64,000 nucleotides of DNA, taken from the NCBI GenBank assembly GCA_003134595.1, contig PLBS01000042.1:665-64664 (forward strand), read 5' to 3'. This document shows positions 19,650 to 29,135 of this stretch, piece by piece (position 1 is the first letter of the stretch; each line of letters starts with the position of its first letter). The position numbers were made by a program, and so were the translations under genes. This DNA is from Gallionella sp. (GTDB lineage Bacteria > Pseudomonadota > Gammaproteobacteria > Burkholderiales > Gallionellaceae). A model generated the notes under the pieces. The model was given only the letters and a program-made list of their open reading frames with translations. It had not been told where the DNA came from and searched no databases.

Positions 19650-21014
19650 TCGAATCACCCGCAAAACAACACCAATCTCCTTGCCCGCAGCCTCGCTGCC
19701 GTGTGGCATCCCTGTTCGCAGATGAAACACTACGAACATTTCCCGCTGCTGCCGGTTGCGCGCGGGTCGGGTGCGTGGCTGTATGACTTTGGTGGCAAGC
19801 GTTATCTGGACGCGGTCAGTTCCTGGTGGGTGAATCTGTTCGGGCATTGTAATCCGCGCATCAGCGCCGCGATCACCGACCAGCTTGGGAAGCTGGAACA
19901 TGTGATGTTGGCTGGATTTACCCACGAGCCGGTGGTGCAGCTTTCGGAGCGATTGCGCGAGTTGGCACCAGTTGGCTTGGGGCATTGCTTCTATGCTTCT
20001 GACGGAGCATCGGCCACGGAAATCGCACTCAAGATGAGCGCGCATTATTGGCGCAACAACGGCAAGCCGGGCAAGATGCAATTCATCAGTCTGGAAAACA
20101 GCTATCACGGCGAAACACTGGGCGCGTTGTCGGTGACGGATGTCGCGCTGTTTCGCACTGCTTACGGTGCGCTGATCCGGCAACAGGCCACCGTGTCCAG
20201 CCCGGACTGGCGCAAAGCCGCCGCAGGGGAAAGTGCTGAAGCTTACGCGCTGCGCTGCGCGGATGATCTGGAGCAACATTTGCAGCAACATCATGCGCAA
20301 CTGGCCGCTTTCATCATCGAGCCGCTGGTGCAAGGCGCGGCGGGCATGGCGATGTATCACCCGGTTTATTTGCAGCGCGCGCGGCAGCTTTGTGCTGAAT
20401 ATGACGTGCATTTGATCGCGGATGAAATCGCCGTCGGCATGGGCCGAACCGGCACGCTGTTCGCCTGCGAGCAAGCCCCAACCCTATCCCGGCCAACCTC
20501 TTTTCAGGGAAGCAAGGGAATTACTCCGGACTTTTTATGTCTATCGAAAGGTATTACCGGAGGTTATCTGCCGCTGTCAGTGGTGATGACGCGTGACGAA
20601 ATTTACCAGGCATTTTATGGCGATGAGATGACAAGCGGTTTTTTGCATTCACACTCCTATACCGGCAATCCACTGGCCTGCCGGGCAGCGCTCGCCACGC
20701 TGGATATTTTTGCGCAGGATAATGTGCTCGACGCGAACCGTAACAAGGCGGCGTATCTGAACGAAATAGCAACGCCATTGCGCGAACACCGCGCAGTACG
20801 AAACTGGCGCAACACCGGCATGATCTGGGCATTTGAAGTGGAAACGCCGCAGCGCAATTTTGTCCAACAGTGCTTCGCACTCGCGCTGGAAAATGAATTA
20901 TTGTTGCGTCCCATCGGTAACACGATTTATTTCATGCCGCCGTATATAATTAACGAATTGGAGATGGATTTGCTGGTAAGTCGTACCTTGCGCATCGTCA
21001 ACGAACTGAGTTAA
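19647..21014 (+). CDS. bioA: Adenosylmethionine-8-amino-7-oxononanoate aminotransferase
   Basis: This is the class III PLP aminotransferase that makes 7,8-diaminopelargonate in biotin synthesis, using SAM as amino donor. Seen are VWHPCSQMKHYEHFPLLPV (the substrate-pocket Trp-Pro segment), LDAVSSWWVNLFGH, YASDGASATEIALKM, IADEIAVGMGRTG and the PLP-lysine segment FLCLSKGITGGYLPLS. The frame is open far upstream, but homology begins at the ATG at 19647 (an in-frame ATG at 19635 is an alternative). The product has about 455 residues. Other bio genes are not nearby. dacB follows five bases after its stop, so the two may share a transcript. Confidence 0.95.
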   Translation: MSNHPQNNTNLLARSLAAVWHPCSQMKHYEHFPLLPVARGSGAWLYDFGGKRYLDAVSSWWVNLFGHCNPRISAAITDQLGKLEHVMLAGFTHEPVVQLSERLRELAPVGLGHCFYASDGASATEIALKMSAHYWRNNGKPGKMQFISLENSYHGETLGALSVTDVALFRTAYGALIRQQATVSSPDWRKAAAGESAEAYALRCADDLEQHLQQHHAQLAAFIIEPLVQGAAGMAMYHPVYLQRARQLCAEYDVHLIADEIAVGMGRTGTLFACEQAPTLSRPTSFQGSKGITPDFLCLSKGITGGYLPLSVVMTRDEIYQAFYGDEMTSGFLHSHSYTGNPLACRAALATLDIFAQDNVLDANRNKAAYLNEIATPLREHRAVRNWRNTGMIWAFEVETPQRNFVQQCFALALENELLLRPIGNTIYFMPPYIINELEMDLLVSRTLRIVNELS

Positions 21015-21019
21015 GTGTT

Positions 21020-22600
21020 ATGCGAAATTTTTTCATCGAAGTGTTTTTCTTCAGCCTGCTCGCCGGCCCTGTGTTTGCAACCACTTTGCCGGAGCCAGTC
21101 AGCGAGGCGCTCAAACATGCGCATATTCCCCTATCCAGCGTTGGCATCGTGGTACAGGAGACGCACGAGTCTGCGCCCCTCATCAGCCTGAATGCCGAAC
21201 GGGCGATGAACCCGGCTTCTACCATGAAGTTGCTCACCACTTTTGCCGCACTGGAAACGCTGGGCCCGGCGTATCGCTGGAAGACAGAGGCATATCTCAA
21301 CGGCAAGCTGGAAAATGGCGTGCTTCAGGGTGATCTGGTATTCAAGGGTTATGGCGACCCGAAGCTGACCGTCGAGCAATTCTGGATGTGGTTGCGCGAA
21401 TTGCGCCAGCGCGGGCTGCGCGAGATACGCGGTGACATCGTGCTGGACCACAGTTTCTTTGAGGCTGTCAACCAGGATCCTGCGGAGTTCGACAATGACC
21501 CGACCCGCGCTTACAACGTCGGCACCAGCGCATTGCTGCTCAACTTTAATGCGCTGCATTTGCACCTGATCCCGGATGCCAATGCAACCATTGCGCTGCT
21601 GGAGCCCGAGCTGGCCGGCTACACGCTGCTCAATCGCATCACCACTTCGAATAAATTGCATTGTGGCGGCGAGGATGCCTACAAGGCGCATTTAGACGGG
21701 CACAACATCGTGCTGGAAGGCAGTATTCCCGCTGCTTGCGGCGAGGCGGATGATTACTTTTCGCTATTGCCTCAAGACGAATATTTCTTCGCAGTGTTCA
21801 GCGCGTTGTGGCAAGAGCTTGGCGGCACGCTACAAGGCAAGCTACGTGCAGGAGCTGCGCCTGCCGATCAAGTTCCGTTTGCCAAGTATGTCTCGCCGCC
21901 GTTGTCGGAAGTGATACGCGACATCAACAAATTCAGCAACAACATCATGGCACGGCAACTATTCCTGACACTGGGGACGGCAGAAACTGCCAGAGATGCG
22001 GCACATGTTTCTCAGAGTGCAGTAGGACTGTTGCCCACCGATAGCAAAGACAGCCGTGACGATTTTTCAAGAGCGCAAGCACTGAGTGAAAACTCTCTTT
22101 CTGCTCAGCAAGAAGGCGGGGATACCGCGGGTGCGGAATTATCAGTCCCATTGACGGCACCTCTGGGCGTCCCTCTGCCAGCAACCATCGCGCGCAGCAC
22201 TGCGGCGATGCGGCAATGGTTAAAGACACAACAACTGCAATTTCCCGAGTTGGTGCTGGAAAACGGCGCGGGTCTGTCACGCAAGGAGCGCATTAGCGCG
22301 TATCACCTTGCCGAGATTTTGCAACGTGCCACGCACAGCCCGTTTTCCGCCGAGCTGGAAGCCTCGTTGCCGATACTAGGCATGGACGGCACGGTGAAAA
22401 AACGTTTCAAGGATAACGAAATCGCGGGATATGCGCACCTCAAGACCGGCTCGCTGGAAGGCGTGAAATCCATCGCCGGTTATGTGAAAGCGCACAGCGG
22501 CAAACAGTGGATCGTGGTGTTCATCGTCAATCACCCTAATGCCGCTTTGGCACAGCCCGCGCAAGACGCGCTGATCGAGTGGCTGCAAAAGGGAAACTGA
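21020..22600 (+). CDS. dacB: D-alanyl-D-alanine carboxypeptidase/endopeptidase (PBP4)
   Basis: This periplasmic peptidoglycan hydrolase trims or cleaves cross-links. A signal peptide (FFSLLAGPVFATTLP) is followed by the three active-site motifs: SxxK (NPASTMKLLTTFAALE), SxN (INKFSNNIMARQL) and KTG (HLKTGSLEGVKSIAGYV). About 526 residues is within the family range. Just after SxN, residues of roughly 315-390 form a low-complexity stretch rich in Ser, Asp and Ala (SKDSRDDFSRAQALSENSLS). It looks like an in-frame insertion relative to the usual short linker. The fold should still be intact. Confidence 0.93.
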   Translation: MRNFFIEVFFFSLLAGPVFATTLPEPVSEALKHAHIPLSSVGIVVQETHESAPLISLNAERAMNPASTMKLLTTFAALETLGPAYRWKTEAYLNGKLENGVLQGDLVFKGYGDPKLTVEQFWMWLRELRQRGLREIRGDIVLDHSFFEAVNQDPAEFDNDPTRAYNVGTSALLLNFNALHLHLIPDANATIALLEPELAGYTLLNRITTSNKLHCGGEDAYKAHLDGHNIVLEGSIPAACGEADDYFSLLPQDEYFFAVFSALWQELGGTLQGKLRAGAAPADQVPFAKYVSPPLSEVIRDINKFSNNIMARQLFLTLGTAETARDAAHVSQSAVGLLPTDSKDSRDDFSRAQALSENSLSAQQEGGDTAGAELSVPLTAPLGVPLPATIARSTAAMRQWLKTQQLQFPELVLENGAGLSRKERISAYHLAEILQRATHSPFSAELEASLPILGMDGTVKKRFKDNEIAGYAHLKTGSLEGVKSIAGYVKAHSGKQWIVVFIVNHPNAALAQPAQDALIEWLQKGN

Positions 22601-22838
22601 TGGAACTACTGATAAAACGGCTAGCCATCTGACTGATGAAACTCCTAGCCATTCCACTAGGTTGTCAAAGAACGACACCCAAGTGGCTGGTTATAGGCTG
22701 TCCGACAACGACAGCCTAGTCATTGGTTATAGCCATTCCACTGAAAAACTACTAGCCATTCCACTAGGCTACCAAAAGACGATAGCCAAGTGGCTGGTTA
22801 TAAGCAAACAAAAAACGATTGCAAGGTGTCTGGTTATG
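22601..22838. mobile_element. Cluster of nested 60-bp hairpin elements (copies B, C and parts)
   Basis: Two full copies stand in the same orientation as copy A: B at 22634-22694 and C at 22742-22801. Both begin TGA(T/A)(G/A)AAACT and end GTGGCTGGTTAT. Between them is a partial copy with stem GGCTGTC/GACAGCC ending TAGTCATTGGTTAT. To the left lies an isolated left half (CGGCTAGCCATCTGAC) and to the right an isolated right half (GCAAGGTGTCTGGTTAT). This is what one older element interrupted by later ones would leave. The cluster begins at the dacB stop. Confidence 0.7.
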
Positions 22839-22961
22839 ATGTGGTTTTTTCACCACTCCAGCCAAAATACCCATTGATTCCTCTTGTCCAGCCGGATAGG
22901 ATGCGCTTAGCGGCTTGCTGCACGCAAGCCGCGTCACATTAATCCAAAGGAAATCTAAGTC

Positions 22962-23504
22962 ATGAAAAAAATTATTATTGCTGCGTTGCTATCCGTTTTC
23001 GTTGCTGCGCCTGCTGTTGCTGCTGATGCGGCCGGGATATACGCTGGAGTAAAACTGGGCCCGTCGGATGTCGCAGGCAGTACATTAGGGTTTGGAGTGT
23101 ATGGCGGTTACAACATCGACCCTAGTGTCACATCAAAAATGACATCGAGCGATTTTATGTCAAAGGTAAGTTTTGCGGGAGAAGCTGAGTACACAAGTTT
23201 CGGAAGCAACAGCTCCGGGGCATTTACTTACAAAGCTTCCGCCATCGGTGTCGTCGTAGCCGCCACATATCCAATCAACCCGCAATTTTCTGTGATTGCC
23301 AAGGCAGGCTTGGCAAGAACCGCTTATGATGTCACATGCTCAGGCTGTGGTCCTTTTTGGAACTATACTACTAATACTATTGGTTTGCGTGCTGGTGCTG
23401 CCGGTCAATATAACCTGACCCAGCAAATTGGCCTTCGTGCGGGATTAGATTTCTATCCTGATGGCTACAACATGTTATCGGCTGGTGCCGTGATTAAGTT
23501 CTAA
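22962..23504 (+). CDS. Outer-membrane beta-barrel protein, copy 1
   Basis: A 180-residue exported protein: signal peptide MKKIIIAALLSVFVAAPAVA, then alternating strands typical of an 8-stranded OmpA-like/OmpW-like barrel (FGVYGGYNI, SFAGEAEYTSFGS, FSVIAKAGLARTAYDV, IGLRAGLDFYPDGY) ending in the barrel-terminal aromatic signature (AGAVIKF). Function is unknown. It is a tandem paralogue of the gene at 23754. The two share leader, last strand, upstream sequence and terminator. Codon usage is like its neighbours. Confidence 0.85.
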   Translation: MKKIIIAALLSVFVAAPAVAADAAGIYAGVKLGPSDVAGSTLGFGVYGGYNIDPSVTSKMTSSDFMSKVSFAGEAEYTSFGSNSSGAFTYKASAIGVVVAATYPINPQFSVIAKAGLARTAYDVTCSGCGPFWNYTTNTIGLRAGAAGQYNLTQQIGLRAGLDFYPDGYNMLSAGAVIKF

Positions 23505-23518
23505 ACCAACTTAACGCT

Positions 23519-23546
23519 AAAAAGCCGGACTTGTTCCGGCTTTTTA
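23519..23546 (+). terminator. Terminator of barrel protein copy 1
   Basis: AAAAAGCCGGAC, TTG, TTCCGGCTTTTT: stem AAAGCCGGA/TCCGGCTTT followed by T-rich sequence, almost identical to the one after copy 2 (24308-24332). Confidence 0.9.
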
Positions 23547-23558
23547 TAGTTTGAAATG

Positions 23559-23602
23559 CTACAAACCTAACTCTTTCAAAATCTCATCCATTTGGTCGAG
23601 TG
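23559..23602 (-). pseudogene. Relic of the ubiD 3' end
   Basis: On the minus strand LDQMDEILKELGL plus stop corresponds to the UbiD C-terminus ([12 protein letters not shown]). It lies at the same distance behind the copy-1 terminator as the real ubiD end lies behind the copy-2 terminator. It marks the far edge of the unit duplicated together with the barrel gene. Confidence 0.6.
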
Positions 23603-23753
23603 GATGTAACTTTGCAGATGAGTGGTTTTTTTACCACACATCTGCAAATACCCCTTGATTCTCCTTCTCGCACTCAATATTATGAAGGAAGGGGCTTGTT
23701 GGTTTTGCTGCACGCAAGTCACTTTAGCAACTAAACATTTCAAGGAGTGAATT

Positions 23754-24290
23754 ATGAAGAAAATCGCGATTGCTGCATTGTTGTCCGTTGTTGTTGTTGC
23801 GCCTGCTGTTGCTGCTGATGAGCCGCATATGTATGCAGGTGTTAGGGTGGGGCAGGCTAAAACCAGCATTGATAATGCTACTTTGTCCACAGCCAACCCT
23901 ACCGCCTTTGGTGTGTTTCTCGGCCACACTTTCAGCCCTAACTTTGGCATTGAGGGTGAATATCTCGCCTTGGGCGAAATTAAAGGGGGGGGTGGTTCTG
24001 CGAAGTCCACAGGCTTCAGTGTGAGTGGTGTAGGTTCTTACCCAATCAATGAACAATTTTCGTTGTTCGGTAAGTTGGGTTACGCGATGATTACCAGCAA
24101 ATTTAGTGGTGGCGCCGCTGGTCCTAATGCAAAAAGTAACGCTGTCACATATGGCTTGGGCGCTCAATACAACGTCACCCCAGGGGTGGGTATCCGTTTG
24201 GGCTGGGATAGATATAAGCTTGACGATTCCTCGCAAAGTTTTAATGGCCATGTCAACCTGATCTCAGTGGGTGCTGTGTTCAAGTTCTAA
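23754..24290 (+). CDS. Outer-membrane beta-barrel protein, copy 2
   Basis: The tandem paralogue of the 22962 gene, 178 residues: signal peptide MKKIAIAALLSVVVVAPAVA, strands FGVFLGHTFSPNFGIEGEYL, VGSYPINEQFSLFGKLGYAM, YGLGAQYNVTPGVGIRLGWD and the terminal SVGAVFKF. It resembles the small OmpA-like porin family. Middle strands have diverged strongly from copy 1, while the leader and last strands are conserved. The ATG follows AAGGAGTGAATT. Convergent with ubiD. Confidence 0.87.
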   Translation: MKKIAIAALLSVVVVAPAVAADEPHMYAGVRVGQAKTSIDNATLSTANPTAFGVFLGHTFSPNFGIEGEYLALGEIKGGGGSAKSTGFSVSGVGSYPINEQFSLFGKLGYAMITSKFSGGAAGPNAKSNAVTYGLGAQYNVTPGVGIRLGWDRYKLDDSSQSFNGHVNLISVGAVFKF

Positions 24291-24307
24291 TCCAACTTAA
24301 CACCCGG

Positions 24308-24332
24308 AAAGCCGGACTTGTTCCGGCTTTTT
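24308..24332. terminator. Terminator between barrel protein copy 2 and ubiD
   Basis: AAAGCCGGAC, TTG, TTCCGGCTTTTT, with an A-rich left side. It can serve both convergent genes. Confidence 0.88.
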
Positions 24333-24345
24333 GTTGCCCGAAAAA

Positions 24346-25809
24346 CTACAACCCCAGCTCGCTCCACATCTCATCCACGCGCCGCTTAGTCGCTTCATCC
24401 ATCACGATAGTCTTACCCCACTCACGTTGCGTCTCACCCGGCCATTTGTTGGTGGCATCCAGTCCCATCTTGCCGCCCAGTCCTGACACCGGGCTGGCGA
24501 AATCCAGATAATCGATCGGCGTGTTGTCCACCAGCAGCGTGTCGCGCACCGGATCGACGCGCGTGGTGATCGCCCAGATTACTTCCTGCCAGTTGCGGAT
24601 ATCGATGTCGTCGTCCACCACGATGATGAACTTGGTGTACATGAACTGGCGCAGGTAAGACCAGATGCCGAACATCACGCGCTTGGCATGACCGGCATAT
24701 TGCTTCTTGATGCTCACCACCGCCATGCGATACGAGCAGCCTTCCGGCGGCAGATAAAAATCCACGATCTCGGGAAACTGTTTTTGCAGCAGCGGCACGA
24801 ACACTTCGTTGAGTGCCACGCCCAGCATCGCCGGTTCGTCGGGCGGCTTGCCGGTGTAAGTGGAGTGGTAGATCGGATCACGGCGCATGGTGATGCGTTC
24901 TATCGTGAACACGGGAAAATTGTCCTGCTCGTTGTAATAGCCGGTGTGGTCGCCGAACGGGCCTTCCAGCGCCATTTCATCGGGATGGATCACGCCTTCC
25001 AGCACGATCTCGGCACTGGCCGGTACTTGCAAATCGCTGCCCAAACATTTGACCAGTTCGGTCTTGCTGCCACGCAACAATCCAGCGAATTGATATTCCG
25101 ATAACGAGTCCGGCACGGGCGTGACTGCGCCAAGGATTGTGGCCGGATCGGCCCCAATCACCACTGCGACCGGGAACGGCTTGCCGGGGTGTGCCTTGCG
25201 CCAGTCCTGAAAATCCAAAGCGCCGCCGCGATGCGCAAGCCAGCGCATGATGACCTTGTCGGGCGCGATCACCTGCTGGCGATAGATGCCGAGATTCTGG
25301 CGCGGTTTGAGCGGACCACGTGTGACCACCAGGCCCCATGTGATGAGCGGCGCAACATCGCCGGGCCAGCAAGTCTGGATCGGCAGCTTGCCCAAGTCCA
25401 CTGCCGCACCTTCCCACACCACATCCTGGCAGGGTGCGCTGGACAGGACTTTGGGCGACATGTTCAGTACCTGCTTCAACACCGGCCATTTTTCCCAGGC
25501 ATCCTTCAGCCCTTTGGGCGGTTCGGGTTCTTTAAGATAGGCAAGCAGCTTGCCCACCTCGCGCAACGCAGCGGTGGATTCTTCACCCATACCCAAGGCC
25601 ACGCGGCGCGGAGTGCCGAACAGATTCGCCAACACCGGCATGTTGTGCCCGACCGGATTTTCGAACAGGATTGCCGGACCTTGCGCGCGCAACACACGGT
25701 CGCAGATTTCGGTCATTTCCAGATACGGTGAAACCGGTGCGGTGACGCGCTTGAGTTCGCCGAGTTTTTCCAGTTGTGCGATGAAGTCGCGCAGGTCGTG
25801 ATATTTCAT
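24346..25809 (-). CDS. ubiD: 4-hydroxy-3-polyprenylbenzoate decarboxylase
   Basis: This prenylated-FMN-dependent decarboxylase acts in ubiquinone synthesis. The 487-residue frame opens [20 protein letters not shown] and has the conserved UbiD stretches: [79 protein letters not shown] and [20 protein letters not shown]. It is full length. The ubiX partner that makes prFMN is not in the window. Codons 1-10 are followed upstream by a short tandem repeat that separates it from the acyltransferase genes. Confidence 0.96.
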   Translation of the reverse strand: MKYHDLRDFIAQLEKLGELKRVTAPVSPYLEMTEICDRVLRAQGPAILFENPVGHNMPVLANLFGTPRRVALGMGEESTAALREVGKLLAYLKEPEPPKGLKDAWEKWPVLKQVLNMSPKVLSSAPCQDVVWEGAAVDLGKLPIQTCWPGDVAPLITWGLVVTRGPLKPRQNLGIYRQQVIAPDKVIMRWLAHRGGALDFQDWRKAHPGKPFPVAVVIGADPATILGAVTPVPDSLSEYQFAGLLRGSKTELVKCLGSDLQVPASAEIVLEGVIHPDEMALEGPFGDHTGYYNEQDNFPVFTIERITMRRDPIYHSTYTGKPPDEPAMLGVALNEVFVPLLQKQFPEIVDFYLPPEGCSYRMAVVSIKKQYAGHAKRVMFGIWSYLRQFMYTKFIIVVDDDIDIRNWQEVIWAITTRVDPVRDTLLVDNTPIDYLDFASPVSGLGGKMGLDATNKWPGETQREWGKTIVMDEATKRRVDEMWSELGL

Positions 25810-25829
25810 TGCATTCCCCTTTGAGCCGG

Positions 25830-25920
25830 TAGCTCGTAGCTTGTAGCTTGTAGCTTGTAGCTTGTAGCTTGTAGCAGAATCAAGTTTTGCTACCCGCTAC
25901 CCGCTACGAGCTACAAGCTA
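25830..25920. repeat. TAGCTTG tandem repeat with inverted partner
   Basis: Six 7-bp units (one TAGCTCG and five TAGCTTG) run from 25830 to about 25871. A GCTACCC/GCTACGAGCTACAAGC stretch at 25893-25920 is complementary to them, so the transcript could fold into a long hairpin. It lies between ubiD and an acyltransferase gene. Confidence 0.8.
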
Positions 25921-26787
25921 ATAAAGCTTCTTTTCGCCTTCCGGCCTGGTTTTGAACCGCTTGTGCAGCCAGAAATATTGTTCCGGCATTTCACGCACGC
26001 GCTGTTCGATGAATTCGTTCATGCGGCGCGTATCCGCGATGTCATCTCCGGTCGGATAATTCTCCCAAGCCGGATAAAAGGTCAGCACATAACCTGCCGC
26101 ACCGGGCAGCAAGCGCGTGATGCAAGGCACCACCTTCGCGCCAGTCATCTGCGCGATGCGCGGTACCGAGATCATGGTCGCAGCAGGCACGCCGAAGAAG
26201 GGAATGAACGCGCCGTCCTTGATGCCTTGATCCTGATCCGGCGGATAGATGAACGGCATGCCTGCACGCATCCCCTTGAGGATAGGGCGCAGTCCTTGTT
26301 GACGCGAATAGAGGCGCTGATCGCGGAAGCGGGCACGCTTCTTCAAGAGTAGTTCGGTCAGGTAGAGGTTCTTCTGGTTCGCATACATGCACACCGTATC
26401 GGTATGCTGCGCGATCCACTGACCGCCGACATCCATGCCAACGAAATGCGGCGTGAGCAAGATGGCGGGCTTGCCTTTCACCGCATCAAAATGTTCCATA
26501 CCCTCGACATGGATCAGGCTGGAGATGCGCGCCCCGCTCGACCACCACAAGATGGTGCGCTCGATGAGGCCGCGCCCGAACATTTTGAAGTGATCGCGCA
26601 ACAAGCGCGCGCGCTGAGCATCGCTCATGTCGGGGAAACACAAACGCAGATTGATGGCCGCCACGCGCCGCCGCTCCGCAGCCAATGCGTAGAGCAGCAA
26701 GCCTAATGCATTGCCGATCCACACCAGCACGCGGAACGGCAGAAAGTGCATCAGCCATAATAGAAACACTCCTGACCGCGCTAGCAT
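25918..26787 (-). CDS. Lipid A late acyltransferase (LpxL/HtrB family), copy 1
   Basis: An inner-membrane enzyme of 289 residues that adds a secondary acyl chain to Kdo2-lipid A. An N-terminal hydrophobic anchor (LLWLMHFLPFRVLVWIGNAL) precedes the catalytic HX4D box (LLTPHFVGMDVGGQW) and the GMPFIYPPDQDQG and IPFFGVPAATM segments seen in LpxL/LpxM proteins. It overlaps the end of the second acyltransferase gene by seven bases, so both are on one transcript. Which acts first cannot be told from sequence. Confidence 0.9.
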   Translation of the reverse strand: MLARSGVFLLWLMHFLPFRVLVWIGNALGLLLYALAAERRRVAAINLRLCFPDMSDAQRARLLRDHFKMFGRGLIERTILWWSSGARISSLIHVEGMEHFDAVKGKPAILLTPHFVGMDVGGQWIAQHTDTVCMYANQKNLYLTELLLKKRARFRDQRLYSRQQGLRPILKGMRAGMPFIYPPDQDQGIKDGAFIPFFGVPAATMISVPRIAQMTGAKVVPCITRLLPGAAGYVLTFYPAWENYPTGDDIADTRRMNEFIEQRVREMPEQYFWLHKRFKTRPEGEKKLY

Positions 26788-27662
26788 GCCTGCTCCCTGA
26801 CTGCGGGCGGCTGCACGCCGCGCGGAATTTTGTAACGGTTATAACTCCACAGATACTGGGCGGGAGAAATCGCGATCACGCGTTCCAGAGCCGCGTTGAT
26901 TTGCAGCGGCACGGATTTGGAAAAGTCTAATGACAGCGGCTCGAAACTCAGGTTGTATCCCGCTCCGTGCGGCAGCCGTTCGGCATAGGCCATCAGTACT
27001 GTCGCACCGCTGGTCTGAGCCAGGCGCCCACTCAGCGTCATGGTGTAAGCGGGACGCGTAAAAAAATCTGCCCACTCGCCTTCGCCCTGGCTGGGTACTT
27101 GATCGGGCAACAAACCAATCGCCTCGCCGCGCTTGAGTGCCTTGTAGAGTGTGCGCACACCGCTTACATCAGCGGTTGCCAAGCGCACCAGCCCGCGTTC
27201 GCGACCCCTGCGCATCACTTTTTCCAGCCAACCTTGTTTAGGGGAACGATATAAGATTGTCACCGGCAGATGTTGTCCCACATATAAGCTGGTTATTTCA
27301 AAACAACCCCAGTGTGGCGTGAGAAAAATAATGCCTTTGCCGCAGGCCAAGGCTGCTTCGATATGCTTCCAGCCCTCGCAGCTCTGCACTTTGGCGCAGA
27401 CTTGTTCCAGCGGTCTGCCCCATATCCACGGCAACTCGACGATGCTCTTACCCGCCTCGTTAATGGTCTGGTTGAGCAGGGTGGCATAGTGTTCTTCATC
27501 CGTGGTGAGATGTGCCTGACGCAAGTTTTCTTCCGTGCGTGCGGCGTACTGTTTGGACATCGCAAATGTGAGGTGGCCGAGCAGCGCGCCCAAGCCGTGC
27601 AGCCAGCTGAGTGGCAAACTCGCCAGAAGACGAAAGATCATTTTGAAGAAAAAAGAGGTCAT
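26781..27662 (-). CDS. Lipid A late acyltransferase (LpxL/HtrB family), copy 2
   Basis: A paralogue of the downstream gene, 293 residues. It has an N-terminal anchor ([19 protein letters not shown]), a catalytic box with Glu in place of Asp ([17 protein letters not shown]4E), and the conserved [20 protein letters not shown]. Lipid A in this organism would thus be hexa-acylated by two consecutive enzymes, as in E. coli. It is divergent from metK with about 70 bases between them. Confidence 0.9.
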   Translation of the reverse strand: MTSFFFKMIFRLLASLPLSWLHGLGALLGHLTFAMSKQYAARTEENLRQAHLTTDEEHYATLLNQTINEAGKSIVELPWIWGRPLEQVCAKVQSCEGWKHIEAALACGKGIIFLTPHWGCFEITSLYVGQHLPVTILYRSPKQGWLEKVMRRGRERGLVRLATADVSGVRTLYKALKRGEAIGLLPDQVPSQGEGEWADFFTRPAYTMTLSGRLAQTSGATVLMAYAERLPHGAGYNLSFEPLSLDFSKSVPLQINAALERVIAISPAQYLWSYNRYKIPRGVQPPAVREQAC

Positions 27663-27729
27663 CGGTGGTCGGGCGAACTATTTGATACAATGCCCGCCTT
27701 TAATTTTTTACTTGATTGAGCGGAGAACC

Positions 27730-28893
27730 ATGAGCGATTATTTGTTTACGTCCGAATCCGTATCCGAAGGTCATCCCGATAAGGTGGCGGATCAAATTTC
27801 TGATGCCATCGTTGACGCCATTCTAGCGCAGGACAAGCATTCACGCATTGCCGCCGAAACGCTGTGCAATACCGGCCTTGTCGTGCTGGCTGGCGAGATT
27901 ACCACCAGCGCCAATGTCGATTACATCCAGGTGGCGCGCAATACCCTCAAGCGCATCGGCTACGACAACACCGAATACGGCATCGACTACAAGGGTTGTG
28001 CGGTGCTGGTGGCTTACGACAAGCAAAGCCCGGACATCGCGCAAGGCGTGAACAAGGCCTACGACGACGGCTTCGATCAAGGTGCGGGCGACCAGGGCTT
28101 GATGTTCGGCTATGCCTGCGATGAAACCGACACCTTGATGCCGCTGCCGATTTACCTGGCGCACCGCGTGGTCGAACGCCAGTCGCAATTGCGCCGCGAT
28201 GGCCGCCTGAACTGGCTGCGCCCGGATGCCAAATCGCAAGTGACGATACGCTATGTGGATGGCAAGCCACACTCAATCGACACCGTGGTGCTCTCCACTC
28301 AGCACGCGCCGGAAATGACGCTGGCCGCGATACGCGAAGCCGCGATCGAAGAAATCATCAAGCCGGTGTTGCCGAAAGAATTGATCAAGGGCAACATCAA
28401 CTTCCTGGTCAATCCGACCGGACGTTTTGTCATCGGCGGTCCGCAAGGCGATTGCGGCCTGACCGGACGCAAGATCATCGTGGATACCTACGGCGGCGCA
28501 GCCCCGCACGGTGGCGGTGCGTTTTCCGGCAAGGATCCGTCCAAGGTGGATCGATCCGCCGCGTATGCCGGTCGTTATGTCGCCAAGAACATCGTCGCTG
28601 CCGGTTTGGCGACCAAGTGTCTGGTGCAGGTATCCTACGCGATTGGCGTGGCCAAGCCGACCAGCGTGATGGTGGACACCTATGGAACGGGAAAGATTTC
28701 CAATGAAAAGATGACCGAGTTGGTGCTTAAGCATTTCGACTTGCGTCCCAAGGGTATCGTGCAAATGCTCGATCTGCTGCGCCCGATATATCAAAAGACT
28801 GCCGCATATGGTCACTTTGGTCGCGAAGAACCGGACTTTACGTGGGAAGCGACAGACAGGGCTGCGGCATTACGCGCGGATGCAGGACTGTAA
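27730..28893 (+). CDS. metK: S-adenosylmethionine synthetase
   Basis: MetK makes SAM from ATP and methionine. The ATP loop GHPDK, the hexapeptide GAGDQG, and the glycine-rich [19 protein letters not shown] are intact, and the frame is the usual 387 residues from the ATG at 27730 (the upstream open frame to 27535 has no support). GCGGAG precedes the start. It begins a methyl-cycle block: metK, riboswitch, ahcY, holin-like gene and metF, all on the plus strand. Confidence 0.98.
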   Translation: MSDYLFTSESVSEGHPDKVADQISDAIVDAILAQDKHSRIAAETLCNTGLVVLAGEITTSANVDYIQVARNTLKRIGYDNTEYGIDYKGCAVLVAYDKQSPDIAQGVNKAYDDGFDQGAGDQGLMFGYACDETDTLMPLPIYLAHRVVERQSQLRRDGRLNWLRPDAKSQVTIRYVDGKPHSIDTVVLSTQHAPEMTLAAIREAAIEEIIKPVLPKELIKGNINFLVNPTGRFVIGGPQGDCGLTGRKIIVDTYGGAAPHGGGAFSGKDPSKVDRSAAYAGRYVAKNIVAAGLATKCLVQVSYAIGVAKPTSVMVDTYGTGKISNEKMTELVLKHFDLRPKGIVQMLDLLRPIYQKTAAYGHFGREEPDFTWEATDRAAALRADAGL

Positions 28894-28913
28894 ATAAGCA
28901 CCCAAAGAGAACC

Positions 28914-29135
28914 TGTGAAATTCGTTTTGTGGGATGGCAGGCTGGACACGGCGATGCGAAGCATTTGGGGCGGGCAGGCCTGCTGCTCCGCGCTCCCGCA
29001 CCAGAGGGCTGCGCCCCACCGTGTCGCGCGGGCACCGCAAGGAGCCGCGTAGCGAACGACGAGGCATATCGGATAGATAGACGAGGAGTGAGCGAGCACG
29101 CGACACCGCGATTCGCCCACAAAACGAATTTACAC
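28914..29135. repeat. 222-bp block bounded by 20-bp inverted repeats
   Basis: The left end TGTGAAATTCGTTTTGTGGG (28914-28933) matches the complement of the right end CCCACAAAACGAATTTACAC (29116-29135) at about 17 of 20 positions. The interior is GC-rich with further internal complementarity (ACACGGCGA, TGGGGCG against CGCCCCACCGTGT). It has no coding frame of its own that I trust. It looks like a MITE-like element or a long structured leader just before the SAH riboswitch. Confidence 0.55.

Noticed and set aside
22601-22838. CRISPR-like repeated array behind dacB
   Set aside because: Units are hairpin elements of unequal spacing with no unique spacers and no cas genes in the window.
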